In this document: positions 6,832-12,083 of the stretch, piece after piece
Position numbering within the stretch: position 1 is the stretch's first letter
Layout of the letters: every line of letters begins with the position of its first letter
Assembly: GCA_039933635.1 (NCBI GenBank)
Contig: JBDTNQ010000124.1
Coordinates: 1 to 12,083 of the forward strand
Source: JBDTNQ01 sp039933635
GTDB taxonomy: Bacteria; Acidobacteriota; Vicinamibacteria; Vicinamibacterales; SCN-69-37
Direction: 5' to 3'
Length of the DNA: 12,083 nucleotides
Notes under the pieces: model-generated
Databases searched by the model: none
Told to the model about the DNA's origin: nothing
What the model saw: the letters and a program-made list of their open reading frames with translations, nothing else
Program-made: the position numbers and the translations under genes

Positions 6832-7314
6832 CTACTGCTTCACAAACGTCACGACGTTCACCGCAGGCGCGCGCTTACAGCTATTCACCTCGGTATTGGT
6901 GCCGGTCAGACTGTTCCCCCCCGAAAGGGTCATCTGCCCGGTATCGGTCTCCGTGCATCCGGCCACGAGCAAGGTCGCATGCGTCTGGGTATAGACGAAT
7001 CCGCCATTCGCGACGGTGCCCGTGATGGTGCCGATGACCCCGGCACCGTAGTAGGGATTGTTCGTGTCGACGACCAGCGCGGTGCCTGTCACCACATCAC
7101 CGGTCTGCGTCAGTGCCCAGGTCACCTTCAGGTTGTTCAACGCAAAGACCCATGTGCCGGTGACGTCGAGGCTGGCCGCCGCGCTGGGCCCCGCGGGAGG
7201 GGTGGGGGAGGACGCCCCAGAACTGGGGCTTGTGGGGGTGGAAGCCGTCGAGCGTCCATCGCATGCTGGAGACACCAGCACGAGAACGACAAGCGCAAGA
7301 AAGTAGAGCCTCAT
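6832..7314 (-). CDS. Small exported, probably lipid-anchored protein
   Basis: The 160-residue product starts MRLYFLALVVLVLVSPAC: a positive residue, a hydrophobic core and a Cys at 18, which fits a lipoprotein signal peptide although the lipobox (S-P-A-C) lacks the usual Leu at -3. A Ser/Thr/Pro/Ala linker (about 22-46) precedes a beta-rich domain with TGTWVFALNNLKVTWALTQ and GDVVTGTALVVDT, the alternating Thr/Gly/hydrophobic pattern of small beta-barrel lipoproteins, and two further Cys (VAGCTETD, VNSCKRA) that could form a disulfide. No named family was recognised. A good ribosome site (GAGGAGA, 7321-7327) fixes the start. It is the last of three minus-strand genes, 86 nt after the HEAT-repeat gene, with a structured-looking leader element in the gap. 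It would act at the outer membrane facing the periplasm or surface. Confidence 0.75.
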   Translation of the reverse strand: MRLYFLALVVLVLVSPACDGRSTASTPTSPSSGASSPTPPAGPSAAASLDVTGTWVFALNNLKVTWALTQTGDVVTGTALVVDTNNPYYGAGVIGTITGTVANGGFVYTQTHATLLVAGCTETDTGQMTLSGGNSLTGTNTEVNSCKRAPAVNVVTFVKQ

Positions 7315-7345
7315 GTGATTTCTCCTCGAGTGGTTGACGGAAGCA

Positions 7346-7410
7346 GCCCGTCACTTACAAAGGCGCAAAGTCGAGGTGAAAAGCCGCACGGGCTTCAGGA
7401 CTAATGCGGC
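7346..7410. promoter_or_regulatory. Leader element A (paired with element B), possible structured RNA or regulator site
   Basis: Bases 7360-7393 match 8742-8775 at 28 of 34 positions, including 14 identical bases GAAAAGCCGCACGG (7378-7391). On the plus strand two mini-hairpins can form (7362-7364/7370-7372 around GCAAA; 7375-7377/7383-7385 around GAAAA). CCGCA (7384-7388) can instead pair with TGCGG (7405-7409), which excludes the second. In this copy GCCCGT (7346-7351) and ACGGGC (7388-7393) could also enclose the whole. Relative to the minus strand it ends about 36 nt before the lipoprotein gene start and overlaps the last codons of the HEAT-repeat gene. The strand is undecided. Confidence 0.4.
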
Positions 7411-8036
7411 GTGTCGCGGAGCGACCGAAGTGCTACCTCCGGAGACACACCGAGACGCGCGATCGTCTCCCTGACGATGCGTGCCCGGTCCTCGTCACCG
7501 GAAGTGAGAACGCCTTCAAGTCGTGCGGCGGCGGATCGTCCTCCGATCTCAATCAGATCTCGAGCGGCGGTCGCGACGAGTCGCGCGTCGAGGCTGTGAA
7601 GCGCCTCTCCGATGACATCGACAGCGGCAGGATGGCGCTCGATGCGCCACAGCGCCATTGCCGCGACCTCGCGGGCCTCTTGGTCGGCATCATCGAGCAG
7701 GCTGCGCAGGCGAGCGGCCACGCCGGGCGCAGCTGAGCCGATCGTGCCCAGCGCCCATGCCGCATGCATCAATTGTTCAGGCTGCTCCATGGCGAGAAGA
7801 AGCGCGGGCGCGGCCGCGGCCGCGCTTGTGCCGATTCGTCCCAACGCCTTGATGGCCCCCATCCGAACCAGCAACTGCGGGTCACGAAGTGCCGCGACCA
7901 GCGCGCTCACCGCGGCCGCGGACGCATCCCCACGGATCCCGAGTTCCTCGGTGGCCTCGAAACGCTCTCCTGTATCCGAGCTCCCGAGGCCGGCGACGAT
8001 CTCGCTGAGCGACCGCGCAGACTCGTCGTCAGTCAT
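7401..8036 (-). CDS. HEAT-repeat protein
   Basis: The 211-residue product is almost entirely alpha-helical repeats with the HEAT/PBS-lyase pattern: VSALVAALRDPQLLVRMGAI then KALGRIG, APALLLAMEQ...AAWALGTIG, VAARLRSLLDDAD...MALWRIE, and VIGEALHSLDARLVATAARD followed by LIEIGG. Each unit is about 30-37 residues, ending in A-x-x-A-L-x-x-I-G. Such solenoids serve as protein-binding scaffolds; there is no signal peptide, membrane span or catalytic motif, so it is probably cytoplasmic. The start is ATG 8036; an overlapping GTG at 8039 is possible. It follows the duplicated exported protein by 37 nt and precedes the lipoprotein gene, suggesting one transcript, though the leader element before the lipoprotein may add separate control. 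The partner is unknown. Confidence 0.85.
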   Translation of the reverse strand: MTDDESARSLSEIVAGLGSSDTGERFEATEELGIRGDASAAAVSALVAALRDPQLLVRMGAIKALGRIGTSAAAAAPALLLAMEQPEQLMHAAWALGTIGSAAPGVAARLRSLLDDADQEAREVAAMALWRIERHPAAVDVIGEALHSLDARLVATAARDLIEIGGRSAAARLEGVLTSGDEDRARIVRETIARLGVSPEVALRSLRDTPH

Positions 8037-8073
8037 CACGTCTGCGTCCCGACGCGTCGCATATCTGGCGAGG

Positions 8074-8706
8074 TCAGCATCCCGACGACCACGTTCCAGC
8101 GCTGGTGCTCACCATGGAGCAGCTGCCGTCCGTGGCGCCGATCATGCCTCCCGGGCCATTCACGCCGCCAGACCAGAAGCCAGATCCGCGCTGGCCTCCT
8201 GGCTGTTTGCTCCGGATCGCCGCCATGAGATTGCCCGAGGGCATGGGGATCCCTTCGAGTCCGAAATCGCCCGTGCGCCCATCGAGCCAGTACCGTCCGG
8301 GAAGGGCCGCACCCAGAACCCATTGGTAGAACAGCGCCTCCGCCAGGTTGATTTCGCGCCCGTTGACGAAGATTCGTGTGTTGCCGTTGGACGCACGCGG
8401 CGACAGCGTTCCAAAGGGCAGCCCGGGTCGCAGGTATCCGGACAGCTCACGCCCCTCCGCGCCCCACAGCCCGCTGACAGGGTCGTACCAGAAGCGGCCC
8501 GCGAGCACCTGGCCATAGGCGCGCACAATCTCCAGGATTTCAGGCCGGGATAGCGCGCGGCCATTGATCACCACCTCAGGCCACTGGTTCGTCTCCTCGA
8601 GCGGCGTCAGTGGCATGTGTGCCGCGGTGCCGACATCGGGTCGAAACGCCGCCAGCAGCACGACCATTCCGGCACCCAGCGCGCTCGGCAAGCTCCTGAT
8701 ATTCAT
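8074..8706 (-). CDS. Exported protein of unknown family with an internal duplication
   Basis: The 210-residue product begins MNIRSLPSALGAGMVVLLAA, a signal peptide likely cut near TAA-H (27-30). The mature part holds two copies of one unit that align without gaps at an offset of 67: residues 46-86 and 113-153 share N-G-R, E, L, G, L-x-G-R-x-W-x-D-x-x-x-G-x-x-G-x-E-G. The first reads INGRAL...AGRFWYDPVSGLWGAEG and the second VNGREI...PGRYWLDGRTGDFGLEG. The C-terminus is rich in Gly and Ser with two Cys (GSCSMV, and Cys as the last residue). No known domain was recognised. AAGGAG seven bases before ATG 8706 fixes this start over an in-frame upstream ATG at 8736. It is first in a minus-strand cluster with the HEAT-repeat and lipoprotein genes, diverging from the sigma factor; element B lies upstream of its start. 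Confidence 0.78.
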   Translation of the reverse strand: MNIRSLPSALGAGMVVLLAAFRPDVGTAAHMPLTPLEETNQWPEVVINGRALSRPEILEIVRAYGQVLAGRFWYDPVSGLWGAEGRELSGYLRPGLPFGTLSPRASNGNTRIFVNGREINLAEALFYQWVLGAALPGRYWLDGRTGDFGLEGIPMPSGNLMAAIRSKQPGGQRGSGFWSGGVNGPGGMIGATDGSCSMVSTSAGTWSSGC

Positions 8707-8713
8707 CGCGTGT

Positions 8714-8719
8714 CTCCTT
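8714..8719 (-). promoter_or_regulatory. Ribosome binding site deciding the start of the duplicated exported protein
   Basis: The minus-strand AAGGAG sits 7 nt before the ATG at 8706. It favours that start over the in-frame ATG at 8736, which would put MRTRFSRRHA in front of the signal peptide and lacks a ribosome site. Confidence 0.7.
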
Positions 8720-8732
8720 GAGAAACGAGTCC

Positions 8733-8786
8733 TCACCCCTGAAGGCGTAAAGCCCGGGCGAAAAGCCGCACGGCCGAGCCGTGCGG
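8733..8786. promoter_or_regulatory. Leader element B with adjoining 9-bp hairpin, in a divergent intergenic region
   Basis: Bases 8742-8775 are the partner of element A. The two mini-hairpins are kept with stronger pairs (8744-8746/8752-8754 and 8757-8759/8765-8767), and TCAC at 8733-8736 is also shared with 7351-7354. The end merges into a perfect stem of nine pairs, 8766-8774 with 8778-8786, around CGA; this stem and the GAAAA mini-hairpin use the same bases and exclude each other. It lies 26 nt before the minus-strand exported-protein start and 27 nt before the plus-strand sigma-factor start, so it could belong to either leader or serve as a symmetric binding site. Confidence 0.45.
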
Positions 8787-8813
8787 GTTAGAATCCCCGG
8801 TCAGATCCCCTCA

Positions 8814-9395
8814 ATGACGGATGTCCCATCCGGCAATCACGGCGTCACCGAGTTGCTGCTCGCGTGGCGCGCCGGCGACGAGCAGGCCCTCGACGGCCTC
8901 GTGCCGCTCGTTTACGAAGAGCTACGCCGCATCGCGCGACGTCATCTGCGACGCGAACAGCCGGGACACACGCTCGCGCCGACGGCACTCGTGAACGAGG
9001 CCTACCTGCGGCTCATCGACGCCCAGCAGGTCAAATGGCAGGACCGGCTTCACTTCTTTGCCGTGGCGTCGCGCATCATGCGTCGCGTGCTGGTCGACGC
9101 CGCCCGCGCCAAGCGGGCCAACAAGCGCGGAGGCAGTGCCCGCCGGGTGACGTTCGACGACCGCCTGGCGGTGTCGACCGAACGGGCCCTCGATCTGGTC
9201 GCCCTCGACGACGCGCTCCTAGCCCTGGCGGCGGCGGACCCGCGGAAGGCCCGCGTGGTCGAGTTGCGGGTGTTCTGCGGCTTGAGCGTCCAGGAAATCG
9301 CATCTGTCATCGGGGTCTCGACCGACACCGTGACGCGCGACTGGAAATTCGTCACGAGCTGGCTGAAGCGGGAACTCGGAGGAGAGCCAGCGTGA
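8814..9395 (+). CDS. ECF-like sigma factor of the acidobacterial kinase-linked group
   Basis: The 193-residue protein has a sigma-70 region 2 at about 10-90 (ELLLAWRAGDEQALDGLVPL, VYEELRRIARRHLRREQP, ALVNEAYLRLID, HFFAVASRIMRRVLVDAARA) and a region 4 helix-turn-helix at about 143-188 (RVVELRVFCGLSVQEIASVI, GVSTDTVTRDWKFVTSWLKR). The RIMRRVLVD-A-R block and the missing region 3 match the family called TIGR02999, usually encoded next to Ser/Thr kinases. It directs RNA polymerase to unknown promoters. ATG 8814 is preferred over an in-frame GTG at 8781, which lies inside the hairpin. Its stop overlaps the kinase start (GTGA), so the two are translationally coupled. No anti-sigma factor is visible, which supports control through the kinase. 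Confidence 0.92.
   Translation: MTDVPSGNHGVTELLLAWRAGDEQALDGLVPLVYEELRRIARRHLRREQPGHTLAPTALVNEAYLRLIDAQQVKWQDRLHFFAVASRIMRRVLVDAARAKRANKRGGSARRVTFDDRLAVSTERALDLVALDDALLALAAADPRKARVVELRVFCGLSVQEIASVIGVSTDTVTRDWKFVTSWLKRELGGEPA
9378..9382 (+). promoter_or_regulatory. Ribosome binding site deciding the kinase start
   Basis: GGAGG inside the end of the sigma gene lies 9 nt before GTG 9392. It supports this start, which removes the long upstream open frame that merely shadows the sigma factor. Confidence 0.7.
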
Positions 9396-12007
9396 GTGCA
9401 CCAATCGATTCCGACCGCTTGAAGCGCGTCGAAGCGCTATACCACGACGCACTCGAGCGCCCGGTCGAGGAGCGGGCGGCGTTTCTGATCTTCGCGTGCG
9501 GAGCCGACGACGGACTGCGACGTGAGGTCGCGTCGCTCCTCGCCTACGCGGGCGACGAAGACGGCCTGCTCGCTCCGCTCCTGGACGCGACCGCGGCCGC
9601 GTTCTCGGCACGCGTGGCCGCGGGCGACGCCCTGGGGCCGTACACGATCGTGGAGTCCATCGGGGCCGGCGGTATGGGTGAGGTGTATCGCGCCCATGAC
9701 GCCAGGCTCCAGCGCGACGTCGCCATCAAGATGCTGCTGCCGGCCGAAACCGATCCGGACCGCGAGCAGCGCCTCCTGGGTGAGGCACGCGCGGCGGGCG
9801 CACTCAATCACCCCAACATCCTGACGGTCTACGACGTCGGCATGCACGACGGTTCTCCGTTCGTGGTCTCCGAACTGCTCGTCGGAAGGACGCTCCGGCA
9901 GGTCCTGGACGACGGCCCCATGCCCGTCGTCACGGCCATTGATGCGGCCATCCAGGTCGCCCGTGGCTGCGCCGCCGCGCACGACCAGGGCATCGTCCAT
10001 CGCGACCTCAAGCCCGAGAATCTCTTTGTCACTGCAGATGGCCGCGTGAAGATCCTGGACTTCGGTCTGGCCCGAAGGACGGGAATGCCGCAGCCGCAGG
10101 ATGACGACGATGCCGGCAAGGGCAGTCGAATGACCGGAGAAGGTGGCAGCGGCACCCAGGCCGGCACGGTCATGGGGAGCCCGGGCTACATGGCACCGGA
10201 GCAGGTCAGGGGCGAGGCTGTCGACGGTCGATCGGACATCTTCGCGCTAGGTGCGATTCTCGACGAGATGTTGACGGGGCAGCGAGCCTTCGGGCGGGCA
10301 TCGAAGCGTGAGGAGATGGACGCCGTCCTTCATGACGAGCCGGCGCCGCTGCCTGCATCGATCGGCTCGTTGGCGCCGCGCCTCGACGAGGTCGTCCGGC
10401 GCGCCGTGCGGAAGGCGCCTGCCGATCGATTCCCCTCGGCGCACGCATTGGTGGAGGCCCTCGCGTCCGTGCGCGAGGCCGGGCAGGCGGAGGAGTCGGC
10501 CTCCGCGGCCCGTTCCTGGTGGCCCTTCGCCACCATGGCCGCGACGATCATCGCTGCTCTGGCCGGGACGTTCCTCCTCTTCGATCGCGGCCGCGCCGCG
10601 ACCGCGGACGCCGAACCGGTCATCAGGGCGCTGGCGGTGCTGCCGCTGACGCGTGAGTCGGCGAATGTGGAGGACTACTTCACCGACGGGATCACCGACA
10701 CGCTGATTGCCAATCTCTCTCAGCTCGACAGCGTACGGGTGATTTCACGAACGTCGAGCATGCGGTACAAAGGGCAGCCGCGTGTCCTTCCCGACATCGT
10801 CCGCGCGCTGCAGGTCGATGCGATCGTCGAAGGATCGGTGGCGCGATCCGGTGACCGCGTGCGAATCTCGGCCCAGCTCGTTGACGCGACAACCGACCGT
10901 GTTCGGTGGAGTCAGTCCTACGAACGCGACATGCGCGACGTCCTGTCGCTCGAAGGCGAGGTCGCCAGGGCCATCGCGGAGGCCATTCGCGTGACGCTGA
11001 CACCGCAGCAGCGCGCGCATCTGACCCAGCCGGCGCCGGTGGCTCCAGAGGCGCAGGAGGCCTATCTGCGCGGGCGCTATTTCCTCGCGAAGGGCGCCGA
11101 AGACAACATCACCCGCGCGATCGCCGACTTCACGACCGCCACGACCGCGGCGCCGCAGTACGCGGCCCCATACGCAGGTCTCTCGGATGCGTACACCGCG
11201 CTGCGAAGCGTCTACCGATCGCCGCACGATGTCATGCCGATGGCCAAGGCCGCGGCCGAACGGGCGCTCGCGCTCGATCCCCTGTCGGCGGAAGCGCACG
11301 TCTCGATGGGCGGCGTGCTCATGTACTACGAGTTCGACTGGATCGGAGCCCAGCGTGAGTTCCTCCGCGCGATCGAACTCAGCCCGAACCTGGCGTCCGC
11401 ACATGACATGTACGCGCTCTATCTGGCCGCCCTCGGCCGCCGGGATGAGGCCAGACGTGAGGCGTCACGCGCACGCGAGCTCGATCCGCTGTCGGTGGTC
11501 ATCATGGTCGACACCGGATTCGTCCACTACCTCGCGCGGGAGTACGACGCGATGATTGCGGTGAATCAGAAGGCGCTCGATCTGGACGACGCTTTCTGGC
11601 CCGCGCATCGCGATCTGGGCTGGGGCCTCCAGAAGGTCGGGCGCATGCCCGATGCCATCGCGTCGATGCAGCGAGCGCGGCAGATCGATGACAACTCGAC
11701 GATTTTCGAGATGCTCGGGAACGCGTATGCGACGTGGGGCAAGACATCGGACGCGCGTCGAGTGCTCTCGGAGCTCTCGGCCAAGGCGCGTGAGGGCTAC
11801 GTGTGCCCGTACGAGATCGCCATGGTGCACCACGGGCTCGGTGACATGCCGTCGACGCTCGCGCAGCTGGAACGAGGATATGGCGATCGGGCGGACTGCA
11901 TGCCGTGGATGTACGCCGACCCGGAATTCGAAAGCCTGCACGCCGACCCGCGGTTTCAGTCGCTCTTGAAGCGCATGGGCTTCCCCGATGCCGCGGGCGT
12001 GAAGTAG
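9392..12007 (+). CDS. Transmembrane Ser/Thr protein kinase with TPR sensor/effector tail
   Basis: The 871-residue protein opens with a helical segment (about 8-75) typical of sigma-linked kinases. The kinase domain (about 83-365) is complete: Gly-rich loop GAGGMGEV (91-98), ATP-binding K113 in VAIK, catalytic HRDLKPEN with D205, DFG at 223-225 and APE at 268-270. The activation segment is long, with an acidic DDDD and Gly/Ser/Thr-rich insert (about 230-258) offering phosphorylation sites. One membrane span lies at about 376-397 (WWPFATMAATIIAALAGTFL). Outside the membrane, residues 411-540 carry a domain known from CadC- and cyclase-TPR proteins (LAVLPLT, YFTDGITDTLIANLSQLD, ISRTSSMRYKG, VEGSVARSGDRVRISAQL, RVRWSQSYER), then TPR-like repeats to about 860. 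It starts at GTG 9392, overlapping the sigma gene by 4 bp. It probably phosphorylates or otherwise controls the sigma factor; that link is inferred from context. Confidence 0.94.
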   Translation: MSAPIDSDRLKRVEALYHDALERPVEERAAFLIFACGADDGLRREVASLLAYAGDEDGLLAPLLDATAAAFSARVAAGDALGPYTIVESIGAGGMGEVYRAHDARLQRDVAIKMLLPAETDPDREQRLLGEARAAGALNHPNILTVYDVGMHDGSPFVVSELLVGRTLRQVLDDGPMPVVTAIDAAIQVARGCAAAHDQGIVHRDLKPENLFVTADGRVKILDFGLARRTGMPQPQDDDDAGKGSRMTGEGGSGTQAGTVMGSPGYMAPEQVRGEAVDGRSDIFALGAILDEMLTGQRAFGRASKREEMDAVLHDEPAPLPASIGSLAPRLDEVVRRAVRKAPADRFPSAHALVEALASVREAGQAEESASAARSWWPFATMAATIIAALAGTFLLFDRGRAATADAEPVIRALAVLPLTRESANVEDYFTDGITDTLIANLSQLDSVRVISRTSSMRYKGQPRVLPDIVRALQVDAIVEGSVARSGDRVRISAQLVDATTDRVRWSQSYERDMRDVLSLEGEVARAIAEAIRVTLTPQQRAHLTQPAPVAPEAQEAYLRGRYFLAKGAEDNITRAIADFTTATTAAPQYAAPYAGLSDAYTALRSVYRSPHDVMPMAKAAAERALALDPLSAEAHVSMGGVLMYYEFDWIGAQREFLRAIELSPNLASAHDMYALYLAALGRRDEARREASRARELDPLSVVIMVDTGFVHYLAREYDAMIAVNQKALDLDDAFWPAHRDLGWGLQKVGRMPDAIASMQRARQIDDNSTIFEMLGNAYATWGKTSDARRVLSELSAKAREGYVCPYEIAMVHHGLGDMPSTLAQLERGYGDRADCMPWMYADPEFESLHADPRFQSLLKRMGFPDAAGVK

Positions 12008-12083
12008 CCACCGACGGTCCGTCTGCGAGTCTCCCGTAAGCGCATGCACCGGCCACTGCCGTCCGACGTCGCTCTCGCGTGTG

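Noticed and set aside
7360..7410. Assigning leader element A to the c-di-GMP-I riboswitch class.
   Set aside because: Only a short GCAAAG-like piece agrees; the tetraloop-bearing P2, the receptor in P3 and the GGGCAAACC block are not present.
8789..8794. TAGAAT as a -10 box for the sigma-factor gene.
   Set aside because: It is 5 of 6 to TATAAT, but no -35 box lies at the right distance (that stretch is the GC hairpin), and the organism's promoter preferences are unknown.
8783..8800. GGGTTAGAATCCCC looks like the T-arm of a tRNA.
   Set aside because: Only part of the T stem pairs, the invariant GTTCGAA core is altered, and no D-arm, anticodon arm or acceptor stem can be placed around it.
8864..9391. 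Extending the kinase frame upstream to a start near 8864 (1047 residues).
   Set aside because: The extra residues are Arg/Ala/Pro-rich shadow text of the sigma factor; GTG 9392 has a ribosome site and the usual 4-bp overlap.
11465..12049. 194-codon minus-strand open frame at the right end.
   Set aside because: It is antisense to the TPR region of the kinase and shows no domain pattern.
12008..12083. GACGGTCCGTC after the kinase stop as a terminator.
   Set aside because: The arms leave only one base for a loop and no T-run follows. Nothing else was recognised in these last 76 bases.

Overview
The window is GC-rich and reads as the chromosome of an acidobacterium, probably of the Vicinamibacteria type. 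Two observations point there: a ~810-residue duplicated FtsX/MacB-type permease of the ADOP class (acidobacterial duplicated orphan permease), and a short ECF-like sigma factor translationally coupled to a Ser/Thr kinase with a TPR tail, a pairing very common in that phylum. No rRNA, tRNA or CRISPR was seen.

Layout. (1) 1-1622, plus strand: the 3' part of a class I SAM methyltransferase that enters from the left, a hairpin after its stop, then a DUF3667-type zinc-ribbon membrane protein. (2) 1623-1811: a short stretch with a possible frameshifted gene remnant. (3) 1854-4295, plus: the intact ADOP permease. (4) 4298-6783: a scarred region bounded by two identical 133-bp direct repeats, both copies of the last 133 bp of the permease gene and its stop. 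Between them lie a fragment of an MscS-type channel, an exported alpha/beta hydrolase with a single-base frameshift, the C-terminal part of an atypical SDR/NmrA-like oxidoreductase, the last ~30 residues of a transposase, and a piece of a membrane protein. Only the permease at the left edge is clearly intact. (5) 6832-8706, minus: three co-oriented genes for an exported protein with an internal duplication, a HEAT-repeat protein and a small lipoprotein-like protein. A related ~34-nt element lies shortly upstream of both exported-protein genes. (6) 8814-12007, plus: sigma factor and receptor kinase, diverging from the minus-strand cluster.

How the parts may work together. The sigma factor and kinase overlap by 4 bp and should be made together; the kinase has a cytoplasmic kinase domain, one membrane span, a domain of the type found in CadC/cyclase-TPR proteins, and TPRs. 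The exported-protein cluster shares the 107-bp intergenic region with the sigma gene and is a plausible, unproven target. The most unusual signals are the repeat-bounded remnant region, the paired leader elements and the 210-residue duplicated exported protein of unrecognised family.
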